Notes: a model not told the origin generated them from the sequence alone. A stretch of DNA of 32,750 bases from Bacillus subtilis (GCF_008764245.1 NZ_VTQV01000044.1:1-32750); one strand, 5' to 3'; numbered from the stretch's first letter, positions 8,009-17,641 are shown. Program-made: numbers and translations.

Positions 8009-9565
8009 CTATGTCGCTGCTGGAAGTTTGATATGTACACATGTCCCTCTTCCTTCTTCACTCGTAAAGTGAATCGTGCCATGATGGTCTTCAATAAGTT
8101 TGTAACAGATCATTAACCCTAGACCTGTTCCTTTTTCCTTATCTGTGTAAAAAGGCTCCTTTAGACGCTTTAACCGCTCTTCAGAAATCCCTTTACCATT
8201 ATCAATAATATCCATTCCAATAAATCCATCGGAGTAATAGGTTTTAATCCGAATGTTTCCCCCGGACGGCATTGCCTCGATCGCATTTTTTATAATATTA
8301 ATAAGGACTTGCTTAATCTGTTTTGCTTCACAAGATACTGCGGGAATAGGAGATAAACTTCTATTTAAAGTAACATTATGAATAATAGCCTCTGGATTCA
8401 TAAAAGAAATCACTTCTAGAATAATTTGATTTAAGTTTTTCCTTTTAAAACTTATATTTGTTTGCGGCTTCGCAAGCATTAAAATTTCACCCATAATAAA
8501 TTCAATACGTTCTAATTCAGATAATATAATATCACTGTACTCACTTTCCGCTTTTTCCGATAATAATTGCACAAACCCTTTGATCGTTGTTAAAGGATTC
8601 TTAATTTCATGGGCAATCCCAGCCGCCATTTGTCCGATCGCGCCTAATTGATCCAGTTGTTTAATTTGATTGTTCTTTTCTTTTAACTCCGTAATATCTC
8701 GCAATATGCTAATATGCTTTTTAACCGTGCCATCTGGTTCTAATATCGGCGTGATTTCAAATAAAAACCAACGCAATTTATTTGTTTTACGATCGGTTGC
8801 TTTAAATTCTAATGTTCTGTGTCCGTTATTTCTACATTTAAAAAAACGAGACAATTGCTTTAAATTTTCTATATTAAACCTCTTACACAATAAAATGGGC
8901 TTATTATATAGAGTGACAAGATCAATATCGAATTTTCTTTTAAAGGCTGGACTCGTATAAAGGATCTTATCTTTTTCTAAATCAAATAAAATAATCAGTT
9001 CATCAATATGCTTTGTAATATCATGAAGCATATTTTCTTCTGTTTCCGGAATTTCTTTTTGCCATTCAATGAATGTTTTAGATTTGTCAATTTCAGTTTG
9101 ATCCTTAATAATCAGCAAAATCCCTTTAATTTCCTCATCAGAAGAAAATACTGGGGAAATCATTAATTTTGCTGGAAACATTTGATCTTCATTTTTTCTT
9201 TTTCGCAAAAGTTGTTGACAGACAATTTTTTTCCCATTTAAAACATTTTGAACCACTTTATAAAATTCTACTTGCAAATTTTTAAATGGAAATATAAGTG
9301 GTTTTCCTAATAAATCCGTTTGTGTGCAATCAAACATTTTCTCAAACGCAGTGTTCATTGAAAGTACGCAACCTCTGAAATCGAGAATAACAGAGGCTTC
9401 TTCATAATGGTCAAAAAAGGTTTGACGCCATGAAATAGCAGAGCGCCTATCCATATATTCCAAACTTTCTTTAGATAAATTCATAGTTTGCTTAAAATGT
9501 CCGGATTTTTGTAATATACTATGCTCCAAATTCCCATCCACACTCCCTTTTGAAAGCCGTTTCAA
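8009..9565 (-). CDS. Cytosolic PAS-PAS sensor histidine kinase (sporulation-kinase-like)
   Basis: A 518-residue histidine kinase without membrane segments. Order: PAS domain about 50-160, second PAS with PAC-like end (ISILRDITELKEK) about 185-297, HisKA with phospho-accepting His319 in AAGIAHEIKNPLTTIKGF, then HATPase_c with N box (NIIKNAIEAM), DNGKG and GTGLGL. This architecture and the H-box match the soluble KinA/KinE-type phosphorelay kinases that feed Spo0F in Bacillus; that target is inference. No response regulator is adjacent, also usual for those kinases. The start is uncertain: TTG at 9565 has no clear ribosome site, and another TTG about 12 codons in lies downstream of AAAAGGGAG. 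Confidence 0.9.
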   Translation of the reverse strand: MKRLSKGSVDGNLEHSILQKSGHFKQTMNLSKESLEYMDRRSAISWRQTFFDHYEEASVILDFRGCVLSMNTAFEKMFDCTQTDLLGKPLIFPFKNLQVEFYKVVQNVLNGKKIVCQQLLRKRKNEDQMFPAKLMISPVFSSDEEIKGILLIIKDQTEIDKSKTFIEWQKEIPETEENMLHDITKHIDELIILFDLEKDKILYTSPAFKRKFDIDLVTLYNKPILLCKRFNIENLKQLSRFFKCRNNGHRTLEFKATDRKTNKLRWFLFEITPILEPDGTVKKHISILRDITELKEKNNQIKQLDQLGAIGQMAAGIAHEIKNPLTTIKGFVQLLSEKAESEYSDIILSELERIEFIMGEILMLAKPQTNISFKRKNLNQIILEVISFMNPEAIIHNVTLNRSLSPIPAVSCEAKQIKQVLINIIKNAIEAMPSGGNIRIKTYYSDGFIGMDIIDNGKGISEERLKRLKEPFYTDKEKGTGLGLMICYKLIEDHHGTIHFTSEEGRGTCVHIKLPAAT

Positions 9566-9645
9566 TCCAACATTTATAGTTTACCAAATTTAAACAAAAA
9601 ACGTAATATATTCTTAATCTAAATTTAAAAATCATGGATTTATTC

Positions 9646-10575
9646 CTAGAATTGAGAAGTTAACCAGTGATAAATGAAGTGATAAACCTCTAGTCGATTT
9701 GTTTCATTTAAGAGTTCATGTCTCCCTTGCGTGAAAAAAGCGGTTTTGATATTTTTTAAACCATTTTTCTCCCATTGTTTGACTACTTTATGTACACCTT
9801 TTAAATTCCTTCCACCTACAGGATCATCTTCCCCACTTACGATGAGAATGGGAAATTCAGAAGGGACTTTGCGAATTTGCCGATCATCGTGAATTTTTTC
9901 TAAGCCATCAAATAAGTCATAAAAAAACCCATTACTACAGATAAATCCACAAAGTGGATCATCTACATATTCCTTTACCTTGCTCTCATCACGGGTTAAC
10001 CAATCAAATTCTGTTTGTGGTTGAGGAATTTTCTTATTATAAGAGCCAAAAGTGAGGCGATTTAAAAATGGACTCGGTACTTTCCCTCCCTTTTTGCGAA
10101 TTTCTCTTATAGCGATGATTTTACCAATCTTTCCAGCTATGCCCGGATCACCGGCTGTCCCGGAAATAACCGCCCCTTGAATAGCGTGAGGATATTTTTG
10201 CATAAACCGTCTAGCTAGAAAAGAACCCATACTATGCCCAAACATATAAACTGGCAAATGAGAAACTTCCTGTCGGATCTCCTGATTGACTAAATATAAA
10301 TCATCTACTGCCCTTTCAAAACCATTATGATCTGCAAAATAACCTAAATTCCCCATTCTTTTTCCTGTACATCCATGACCGCGGTGATCACTTCCATAAA
10401 CAAGTATTCCTTTATGGGTTAGGTATTCAGCAAAATGGTTATATCGCTCAATATGCTCTGCCATGCCATGAGAAATTTGAAGAATAGCTTTCGGTGGTAT
10501 AGCGGGATTCGTCCACTTCTTCATAAAAACTTCCACCCCATCATCCATTCTTACCCATTTTGAGGAAGTTTCCAT
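9646..10575 (-). CDS. Alpha/beta hydrolase, monoacylglycerol lipase/lysophospholipase (PldB) type
   Basis: A 309-residue serine hydrolase of the Hydrolase_4 type. The nucleophile elbow is GHSMGS; the early YGSDHRGHG loop and a late GRHEL carry the expected Asp/His region. Likely hydrolyses acylglycerols or lysophospholipids; no signal peptide, so cytosolic. The ATG at 10575 is preferred because GGAAGGTGAGAAG lies immediately before it; an ATG ten codons upstream (10605) lacks a ribosome site. It follows the direction of the kinase gene but is separated by about 80 AT-rich bases and need not be in the same operon. Confidence 0.88.
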   Translation of the reverse strand: METSSKWVRMDDGVEVFMKKWTNPAIPPKAILQISHGMAEHIERYNHFAEYLTHKGILVYGSDHRGHGCTGKRMGNLGYFADHNGFERAVDDLYLVNQEIRQEVSHLPVYMFGHSMGSFLARRFMQKYPHAIQGAVISGTAGDPGIAGKIGKIIAIREIRKKGGKVPSPFLNRLTFGSYNKKIPQPQTEFDWLTRDESKVKEYVDDPLCGFICSNGFFYDLFDGLEKIHDDRQIRKVPSEFPILIVSGEDDPVGGRNLKGVHKVVKQWEKNGLKNIKTAFFTQGRHELLNETNRLEVYHFIYHWLTSQF

Positions 10576-10701
10576 TCTTCTCACCTTCCAGTCATGATCA
10601 CTCATTGTAGCCTAGTGAAAGCTCGCATTATCCTTTTTGGCTATTACATATATATTACGCCGTATTGGCAATAAATACCTTCTTATCGACAAACAGATAA
10701 A

Positions 10702-10731
10702 CACACTGGATTTTTAGGTTCATCCAGTGTG
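10702..10731 (-). terminator. Hairpin, probable terminator of the permease/binding-protein operon
   Basis: CACACTGGAT (10702-10711) pairs perfectly with ATCCAGTGTG (10722-10731). Reading on minus it is followed by a T-rich TTTATCTGTTT, so it could end transcripts from the binding-protein gene. The stretch 10732-10854 contains no gene I can support. Confidence 0.5.
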
Positions 10732-10854
10732 CTCGTGATCTTGTAATTTATCCCGAATTAACTCGCAGTAAGACCCCCATTCAAGAATTCGAAGGAAATC
10801 AAGAATTGTAAGTGAGGAATCAACTGCCAGTAAATTCCCGATTCGTTCAACTAA

Positions 10855-10948
10855 CATTCAGTGGGGGAGATGAACGCAGACTAAGGTTGCCACGTCCTGT
10901 GGCAATGTCTGCATGGCCTACATCCTTTAAATCTAAACCCACTGAATG
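10855..10948. repeat. Nested hairpin repeat with RTCCT-type mini-hairpin
   Basis: Three nested inverted repeats: CATTCAGTGGG (10855-10865) with CCCACTGAATG (10938-10948); GCAGAC (10876-10881) with GTCTGC (10907-10912); and TTGCCAC (10887-10893) with GTGGCAA (10899-10905) around the loop GTCCT. It begins ten bases after the binding-protein stop. The innermost hairpin has the same loop as the six mini-hairpins of the element at 20204-20652, suggesting a related repeat family. It may also act as a 3' processing or stabilising structure for the operon mRNA. Confidence 0.75.
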
Positions 10949-10958
10949 AAGTTTCACT

Positions 10959-12767
10959 TTATTTTCCTTCTTGATATTTCTGTAAAAATTCCTTGGCTTT
11001 TTTACTGTCTGCTTTTAATTCATTGCCTGTGTCTACAAGCGGGCTAACAGTGGAGACTGCTTTAATTTTATTTCCATGATAGAAATCAATGATTTCATCT
11101 TGATTAATGGAATAAAGCACCGCTTTTCTCAAATCTTCGCTTTTCGCTACATCGCGATTTTCCGTGTTGAAAAGTAAATAAGTAACAGCATTACTTTCAA
11201 TCGTTTGGAGACGTAGTTTATCATCATTTTCGACAACATCATACTTTGTTTCAGGTACTCCATAATAAACATAAATCTCTCCATTACGTAAAGCGGACAA
11301 TGTACTATCTTGATCTTTGATAAAACGTACTTCTACTGTGTTAATATGTGGCTCATGATCTGTGCCTTTCATATAGCCTGGGTTTTTATAAAATACAGCT
11401 TCATAATCATCCTTATGCGAAAGAATATATGGACCACTTGCATATAAGTGATTATCGTAATTGCCGCCTTCAGTGACAGTACTTTGATCTCCGTATGCCA
11501 CATCTTTATTAGGATCATACGATTCCACATCATACGTATTGATGCTTTCCACTTGTTCTTTCGAAACAATTCCTGCCGATTGGTGCGCTAAATAATTGAG
11601 CACTTGTGGAAATGGTTCTGTAGTTGTTACTTTCACAACTTGGTACTTTCCTTCTTTATTATTTGCTTTTGTTTTATCCGCGACTAGCTCGGAAATTTTG
11701 GTATCTAAACCATCTTCTAAAGCCTCGCGAATGGTGGCATCGCTATTTGCCTGTTTTGTATCTTCTAATTCCGAAAGGTCTGTCACGATGTCTACATCTT
11801 TAATATGCTCATGTAAACTATAGGTTCTGTGATCTGGAACAGAATTTTTATCTTTTGCACGATTCAAGGAGAAGACGACATCTTCTGCTCCAACACGGAC
11901 ACCAGTATCTTCCGGCTTTTTGTCTGTAATCTTTGCAAAATTAATATCATCACGAAGAATGAAATAGTATTCAGAATTACCATCTGCAATACTGTTATTA
12001 TAAGACAATGAACCATCTGAAGTAATTTGGTCATCATCGGTTAGATTGACAATTCTTACATACATATTTGTATTCAACATATTTATGGAACCGTCATTCC
12101 CTTTAACTGGGTCAAGGGAAGTTAATGTTGACTCTGCTTGCGATAGAATCAATGGATCACTATCTTGCTTAGAACTGTCGTTAAAATCAATATCTTCCCA
12201 TGCAAGAGAGCGTGATTTCGAAAGACGAACACTGTCTGGATTCAAAATATCTTTATTCACAGCTTGCGTTTTATAAGAGCTATAAAGTGGTGCGATATAA
12301 GCTTTATCAAATACAAGTCTTTGCTCTAAATCTTTATAAGTTTGCGCGTACTCCTCAGGTGTTTCTTCCGCTGCCTTATCAATCAATTGATCAATTTCTT
12401 TGTCATCGAGTTTACTGTAGTCTCCACCCGATATAAAAAGCGAACGAACTGCATAATCTGGGTTTCCTGTGACAGTTGTCCAACCTGATAAAGACACATC
12501 ATAATTCCCCGCATCTTCTTGGGCTTTGAAGCTTCCGTAATCTGGTTGAATGTTCAATTTTACTTTAAAACCATTTTTCACAAGTTGGTCACGGACAATA
12601 TTCATATCATCCTCCCCACTGCTCATTCCAAGAATTTCAATTTCAACGTCTGACTGGTTTCCGCCTGATTTAGCGCCTGATTTTTTTTCGTTTTCCGATT
12701 TTGTATTGACACATCCTGCTGCTACAAGTACAAAAGCTAGCAAGATTAGTAGAAAGCTTTTTTTCAT
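10959..12767 (-). CDS. Lipoprotein solute-binding protein, SBP_bac_5 (OppA) type, circularly permuted
   Basis: A 602-residue lipoprotein: signal peptide with lipobox VAAGC (Cys19), then a Ser/Asn/Lys-rich linker. The fold segments are out of order. Residues 41-195 (GNYDVSLSGW, NPDYAVRSLF, KEIDQLIDKA, IAPLYSSYKT) match what is normally the C-terminal part of OppA-type proteins. Residues 205-600 match the normal N-terminal and middle part (SLDPVKGNDGS, YYFILRDDINF, GAEDVVFSLNRA, ASGPYIL, LRKAVLYSINQDEI). So the chain looks circularly permuted, with the new ends inside the usual late region. Expected role: capture of peptides or similar solutes outside the cell. Start supported by GGAGGAAAAGAAG. 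Last gene of the minus-strand operon, 22 bases after the OppC-like permease. Confidence 0.93.
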   Translation of the reverse strand: MKKSFLLILLAFVLVAAGCVNTKSENEKKSGAKSGGNQSDVEIEILGMSSGEDDMNIVRDQLVKNGFKVKLNIQPDYGSFKAQEDAGNYDVSLSGWTTVTGNPDYAVRSLFISGGDYSKLDDKEIDQLIDKAAEETPEEYAQTYKDLEQRLVFDKAYIAPLYSSYKTQAVNKDILNPDSVRLSKSRSLAWEDIDFNDSSKQDSDPLILSQAESTLTSLDPVKGNDGSINMLNTNMYVRIVNLTDDDQITSDGSLSYNNSIADGNSEYYFILRDDINFAKITDKKPEDTGVRVGAEDVVFSLNRAKDKNSVPDHRTYSLHEHIKDVDIVTDLSELEDTKQANSDATIREALEDGLDTKISELVADKTKANNKEGKYQVVKVTTTEPFPQVLNYLAHQSAGIVSKEQVESINTYDVESYDPNKDVAYGDQSTVTEGGNYDNHLYASGPYILSHKDDYEAVFYKNPGYMKGTDHEPHINTVEVRFIKDQDSTLSALRNGEIYVYYGVPETKYDVVENDDKLRLQTIESNAVTYLLFNTENRDVAKSEDLRKAVLYSINQDEIIDFYHGNKIKAVSTVSPLVDTGNELKADSKKAKEFLQKYQEGK

Positions 12768-12789
12768 CTTCTTTTCCTCCTTGTAAAAA

Positions 12790-14301
12790 TTAATCTAATT
12801 TGGGATCCAATGCGTCGCGCAAGGCATCCCCTAAGAAGTTAAAGGACAACACCAGTAAGATGATCGCGAGTCCTGGGTAAATTGCCAAATAAGAATTTGT
12901 CTCTAAATACGTACTGCCTAATTTTAAAATATTTCCCCATTCCGGAATATGTGGTTCTACTCCAAGACCTAAGAAACTTAAGCTGCTTGTTGCAATCACA
13001 GCGCCTCCGATTGTCAAGGTTGCTTTTACAATCATCGGTGCTAAGGAATTCGGAACAATATGCTTAAAGATAATCGAATAATCACTTGCCCCTAATGCCC
13101 GAGCTGAATCCACGTATTCAAAGTTGGCCACCATTAAAACATTGGCACGCATCGTTCTCGCATAAGTCGGAATCGACCCAACACTTAGGGCGATAATCAG
13201 ATTCACTGTATTGGCGCCAAAAGCTGCGATAATCGCAATCGCTAATAATATCCCCGGAACAGCATACAAAATATCTAATAACCTCATAATAATATTATCT
13301 GTCCGCGGACCGTAATACCCCGAAACTGCTCCAAGCACACCACCAATGATTGCTGGAATAAGAGTGGAAGCCAAACCAACAATCAGCGATATTCTAGCAC
13401 CGAAAACAATCCGAGAGAATAAATCACGACCAAAATTATCTGTTCCTAATGGATATGCCCAACTAGGTGTTTGCAAAATTGCTTCATAATTATTTTCAAC
13501 AGCCATTTCATAATCAAATGTAAATTGACTGCAAATGGAAATCGAAAAAATAAACACGATAAAGAAAAACCCAAGCATGGCTGTATTATTACGCGTAATT
13601 TTCCCCCACATACTATTCCATTTTTCAATGTTGGAAACATCATTTTTTAATTTGACAAAGATATTAATCGCTAATGTAAGAGCAAACAAGTTGCCTGTCA
13701 AACTCGAAATTAGTAATAAAATCGCGATATACTTCATCCATGACGGTGTTTGTTCGCTATGTGATTGTCTTGCAACTAAAATCAAGACGACTAAATCAAA
13801 AACAGCTATCCCGATCAGAACTAACATCGCCATTGGAAAGGTATCTGTTACATAAGGTTTAAATATATTCAGCGCAGATACAGCAATAATGAAAATTTGG
13901 GTTAAAAGCATATAAGCGGCAAACACATATTCCGTTGTTTTCACTTTCTTTATAAGTTGAAACGCAAACGCGACAATAAATACATTCCCTGTTACAATCG
14001 CCAAAAATAAAACATAACCCCATTTTCTTGTCGAGGAATGAATTTCCCCCGTCCTTCTCAAATCCGCCTTGATTTTAAGTGTTACAGCAATTTGGATGAG
14101 CGTGAACAAAGCATAAACAGCAAATACAGCAAAAACAAGCGGTTTGAGCGTACCATTTGAAAAATCAATACTATTTAACAAGAAAATGATCGTTAATATC
14201 AATGACATAATCCAAGTAAAATTGGCTTGTGTATATTCAGATGATAATTTTAATGCATGCTTAATTTGAAAGCCTGCAACATCCGTATTATTTGTTTCCA
14301 T
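12790..14301 (-). CDS. OppC-type ABC permease with a six-helix N-terminal extension
   Basis: A 503-residue permease. Residues 235-503 are a standard DppC/OppC unit: first helix near 242-262, PLGTDNFGRDLFSRI, and the EAA loop DSARALGASDYSIIFKHI that contacts the ATPase. Ordinary family members are about 300 residues; residues 1-225 are an added membrane region with about six hydrophobic segments (near 30-47, 53-75, 97-117, 125-147, 156-177, 190-217). No known domain was recognised in the extension. The start has GAGAGG close upstream. It lies 16 bases after the OppB-like gene and 22 before the binding protein. Confidence 0.93.
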   Translation of the reverse strand: METNNTDVAGFQIKHALKLSSEYTQANFTWIMSLILTIIFLLNSIDFSNGTLKPLVFAVFAVYALFTLIQIAVTLKIKADLRRTGEIHSSTRKWGYVLFLAIVTGNVFIVAFAFQLIKKVKTTEYVFAAYMLLTQIFIIAVSALNIFKPYVTDTFPMAMLVLIGIAVFDLVVLILVARQSHSEQTPSWMKYIAILLLISSLTGNLFALTLAINIFVKLKNDVSNIEKWNSMWGKITRNNTAMLGFFFIVFIFSISICSQFTFDYEMAVENNYEAILQTPSWAYPLGTDNFGRDLFSRIVFGARISLIVGLASTLIPAIIGGVLGAVSGYYGPRTDNIIMRLLDILYAVPGILLAIAIIAAFGANTVNLIIALSVGSIPTYARTMRANVLMVANFEYVDSARALGASDYSIIFKHIVPNSLAPMIVKATLTIGGAVIATSSLSFLGLGVEPHIPEWGNILKLGSTYLETNSYLAIYPGLAIILLVLSFNFLGDALRDALDPKLD

Positions 14302-14317
14302 CCTCTCAACACCTGCT

Positions 14318-15763
14318 TTAATACTGTCTCATCTTCGAGCGAATTCTTGGATCAAAAAACGCATAAGAAACATCAATAATTAAATTTACTAATGAAATCG
14401 TAATGGCGACATACACAACGCCACCCATCACACTAGGTATATCAGGAATAAATTGTTTATCGACAATATAGCTGCCAATTCCACTAATATTAAAAACCTT
14501 CTCTGTGACCGCTGCCCCTCCCAGCATCCCACCAAAGAGGAGACCAATCACCGTAATGACGGGGATAATGGCATTGCCAATGGCATGTTTCCATAAAACC
14601 TGCCGATAATTTAAACCTTTTGATCGAGCGGTCAATATATAATCCTCATTTACAACTTCTAGCATAGAGGAGCGCGTCATCCTTGCAACAGAGGCTGTAA
14701 GAGCTGTTCCTAAGACGATCACCGGCATAATCATCGACAAGATATCACCCGGAGTATAAGTAGCCGGCAACCAATGTCCTTTTATCGAGAAATACAAAAT
14801 AAAGATTAATCCTTGCCAAAAATTAGGAATCGAAAGACCGATTAAAGCAATAAACATGAAAGAATAATCTAGGAAGGAATTCGGTTTTGTTGCCGAAATA
14901 ATCCCTACAGGAATCGCAATCACAATCGCCATAATTAATGAAACGATGGTGAGTGAAAAAGTAACTGGGAATTTCTTCGCAATACTAGCCGCTACATCTT
15001 CATTCCCCGTAAATGAATTTCCTAAATCAAAAGTGAGAATCCCCTTAACAGCTTCCCACAGTTGAACAAGATATGGCTGATCTAATCCATATAAACGATT
15101 AAAATTAGCAATTTGTTCTTTCGTGGCCGTTTCACCTAAAATATTGGCAGCTGGATTAAACGGTGAAATATATAAAATCGTAAAAACAAAGACAGCCACT
15201 CCAATGATGACGAATAAACTCATCACCAATCTTTCAAAAATATATTTTACATAGGAGTTACTATAAATGAAAATTAAAAGGTACATTAAAATTCCTGGTA
15301 TAAATGTTAACAGAAGAAATAGTGGCTGCTGTAAAAGAGATTGAAAAGTATCCTTAAACGTAACACTTTGTATCCCTTTCTTCTCTAACTGCTCATTTGT
15401 TTTTTCCGAAACCACCTTGTGGAATTGCTTTTCAGTCCACTTTCTTGCATGTTGTTCCATTTCCTTTTGATCTAATTTTTTCGAAAAAAAAGATTGCTTT
15501 CTCCGATATTCATTTTCAAATTCTTGCATTAGTTGTGTTTTGTAACCAGATGCTTCCAATTTTTCTTGTGTTTCTTTTAAAATGAGAAGAGAAGGATCGT
15601 TTTTCCGTTTATATAAATAGATAAAAAAGACCAGGATATGCACCGGAAGTCCTAGTAATATAAGCCAAAATTTATAAGCAGGTCTTGTCAGCATTTTGCC
15701 GTATGTATAACTGACCATGCTTAAAAATGGATGTTGATTAGATTGTTTGACCCCTTCATTCAC
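14318..15763 (-). CDS. OppB-type ABC permease with an extended N-terminus
   Basis: A 481-residue permease, first gene of the minus operon. The C-terminal part (about 175-481) is a DppB/OppB unit: ISPFNPA, YGLDQPYLVQLW, and the EAA loop DYILTARSKGLNYRQVLWKHA. Before it are two hydrophobic segments flanking a charged, coiled-coil-like stretch of about 100 residues (LEKKG, many Lys/Glu/Gln), absent from ordinary OppB of about 310 residues. Start GTG at 15763 is chosen because GGGGAAGGAGG lies ten bases upstream; the frame stays open 21 codons further without a good site and across the transcription start expected from the promoter at 15810-15838. Confidence 0.92.
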   Translation of the reverse strand: MNEGVKQSNQHPFLSMVSYTYGKMLTRPAYKFWLILLGLPVHILVFFIYLYKRKNDPSLLILKETQEKLEASGYKTQLMQEFENEYRRKQSFFSKKLDQKEMEQHARKWTEKQFHKVVSEKTNEQLEKKGIQSVTFKDTFQSLLQQPLFLLLTFIPGILMYLLIFIYSNSYVKYIFERLVMSLFVIIGVAVFVFTILYISPFNPAANILGETATKEQIANFNRLYGLDQPYLVQLWEAVKGILTFDLGNSFTGNEDVAASIAKKFPVTFSLTIVSLIMAIVIAIPVGIISATKPNSFLDYSFMFIALIGLSIPNFWQGLIFILYFSIKGHWLPATYTPGDILSMIMPVIVLGTALTASVARMTRSSMLEVVNEDYILTARSKGLNYRQVLWKHAIGNAIIPVITVIGLLFGGMLGGAAVTEKVFNISGIGSYIVDKQFIPDIPSVMGGVVYVAITISLVNLIIDVSYAFFDPRIRSKMRQY

Positions 15764-15809
15764 AAGAATATGTCCTCCTTCCCCGAGATTGAACAATTCC
15801 GATAGGTGT

Positions 15810-15838
15810 AGTATACTTTTCGACAATAACCTTGTAAA
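15810..15838 (-). promoter_or_regulatory. SigA-type promoter of the permease/binding-protein operon
   Basis: Minus strand: TTTACA (15838-15833), a 17-base spacer, TATACT (15815-15810), about 47 bases before the GTG start. Its -35 overlaps that of the divergent ATPase promoter. Confidence 0.7.
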
Positions 15839-15860
15839 GTAATTAAATAAATTTTATCAT
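15832..15860 (+). promoter_or_regulatory. Candidate SigA promoter of the fused-ATPase gene
   Basis: TTGTAA (15832-15837), a 17-base spacer, TATCAT (15855-15860). Five of six positions of the -35 overlap the -35 of the opposite promoter, so the two polymerases would exclude one another or share a regulator. Confidence 0.5.
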
Positions 15861-15901
15861 GAAGTCAATAAATGTCAAAATATATCGGCAGGTGGAAAAA
15901 T

Positions 15902-17641
15902 TTGGAACCTATCTTAAAAGTGAACGATCTCCATATCTCTTTTTATTCGCGAGAAGAAGAATTTGAAGCCGTTCGTGGAGTGAGCTTTGATGTGCATAAA
16001 GGAGAAACAGTAGGGATTGTCGGCGAATCAGGTAGTGGTAAAAGTGTCACAGCTCGAACAATTATGCGACTATTGCCCTCTCCCCCATCCCATATAAAAA
16101 AAGGAGAGGTCTTTTTCCGTGGTGAAAATTTAGCCAATAAAACAGAAAAAGAAATGGAGCATATTCGTGGTCGCGATATCGGGATGATCTTTCAAGATCC
16201 CATGACATCCCTTAATCCCACAATCCGAATTGGGAAACAGATTTCGGAAAGTTTAATCAAACATCAGAAGCTTTCAAAGAAAGAAGCGAAAGCACAAGCA
16301 ATTGAAATGTTGAAATTGGTCGGCATTCCGAACAGTGAAATGCGCTATCAACAATATCCACATGAGTTTTCTGGTGGGATGAGACAAAGAGTGATGATCG
16401 CGATTGCCCTTGCTTGTCGCCCAACTTTATTAATTGCGGATGAACCAACAACCGCTCTTGATGTCACGATTCAAGCACAAATTCTTAATCTCATGAAGGA
16501 TATTCAAAAACGGTTTGGCACTTCCATTATCCTTATTACCCATGACCTTGGTGTTGTGGCAGGAATGTGTGATCGCGTTGTGGTGATGAAAAAGGGTGAG
16601 GTTGTTGAGACGGGGACAACAGAAGAAATATTTGCATCTCCTAAACATCCTTATACTCAAAAGCTTTTAAACGCTCTTCCTCGGTTAGATGAAAAAAAGA
16701 AACCGAAGCCAGCTCCACTTATCATCCCAAGTAAAGATTCATCTATTCCCCTGCTTGATGTTCGTTCTCTTAAACAATATTTCGATATTGGTAAGGGGAG
16801 TACATTGAAAGCAGTCGATAATATTAGCTTTCAAATTCGTCCAGGAGAAACGCTTGGATTAGTTGGAGAATCCGGTTCAGGAAAATCAACAACAGGAAGG
16901 ACGATTTTACGTCTGTATGAACCGACTGATGGAGATGTTTACTATCAAGGAATGGCCATTAATCGTTTTTCCAAGCAGGAAATGAAAATGATGCGTCGGC
17001 ATATGCAGATGATTTTCCAAGATCCTTATTCATCATTAAACCCCCGCTTCAAAGTATTAGATATTATTGGAGAAGCCTTGGACATTCACCAGATTACGAA
17101 AAGTAAAGCTGAGAGAAAACGGAAAGTGGAAGAATTACTCGACATGGTCGGGCTTGAACCTGCGCATGCCCAGCGATATCCCCATGAATTCTCGGGTGGA
17201 CAACGTCAAAGGATTGGAATTGCTCGTGCTCTTGCTGTAGATCCCAGATTCATTGTCTGTGACGAACCTTTATCCGCCTTAGATGTATCGATCCAATCAC
17301 AAGTCGTAAGTTTATTAGAGGATTTACAACACCGCCTAGGCTTAACCTATTTATTTATTGCCCATGATTTATCGATGGTCAAGCATATTAGTGATCGTGT
17401 AGCTGTCATGAATGCTGGTAAAATCGTTGAATTAGCTGAAAGCGAGGAATTATATAGCAATCCACAGCATGAATATACAAAGTCGCTTCTTTCAGCCATT
17501 CCCATTCCAGATCCGAAGGTTGAAGCGAAAAAGAAAAGAACTCTAATGACGGAACAAAACGAAGTAGATAAATACAATCTGCGTCAGTCGGAATTAGTAG
17601 AGGTATCAAAAGGGCATTGGGTTGCATTGCCAAAGAAATAA
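15902..17641 (+). CDS. Fused OppD-OppF-type double ATPase of the ABC importer
   Basis: A 579-residue protein holding two complete ABC ATPase units. First half: Walker A GESGSGKS, signature FSGGMRQR, Walker [13 protein letters not shown]. Second half begins near residue 285: [28 protein letters not shown]. OppD and OppF are usually separate genes of about 330 residues each, though such fusions occur. Both C-terminal oligopeptide-type regions are short, and I do not see a cysteine cluster for iron-sulfur binding. It powers the importer encoded on the other strand. TTG at 15902 is chosen because GGCAGGTGG lies six bases upstream; the ATG at 15872 has no ribosome site. Confidence 0.93.
   Translation: MEPILKVNDLHISFYSREEEFEAVRGVSFDVHKGETVGIVGESGSGKSVTARTIMRLLPSPPSHIKKGEVFFRGENLANKTEKEMEHIRGRDIGMIFQDPMTSLNPTIRIGKQISESLIKHQKLSKKEAKAQAIEMLKLVGIPNSEMRYQQYPHEFSGGMRQRVMIAIALACRPTLLIADEPTTALDVTIQAQILNLMKDIQKRFGTSIILITHDLGVVAGMCDRVVVMKKGEVVETGTTEEIFASPKHPYTQKLLNALPRLDEKKKPKPAPLIIPSKDSSIPLLDVRSLKQYFDIGKGSTLKAVDNISFQIRPGETLGLVGESGSGKSTTGRTILRLYEPTDGDVYYQGMAINRFSKQEMKMMRRHMQMIFQDPYSSLNPRFKVLDIIGEALDIHQITKSKAERKRKVEELLDMVGLEPAHAQRYPHEFSGGQRQRIGIARALAVDPRFIVCDEPLSALDVSIQSQVVSLLEDLQHRLGLTYLFIAHDLSMVKHISDRVAVMNAGKIVELAESEELYSNPQHEYTKSLLSAIPIPDPKVEAKKKRTLMTEQNEVDKYNLRQSELVEVSKGHWVALPKK

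Noticed and set aside
11369-12786. Open frames opposite or within the binding-protein gene
   Set aside because: Shadows of the coding strand without ribosome sites.
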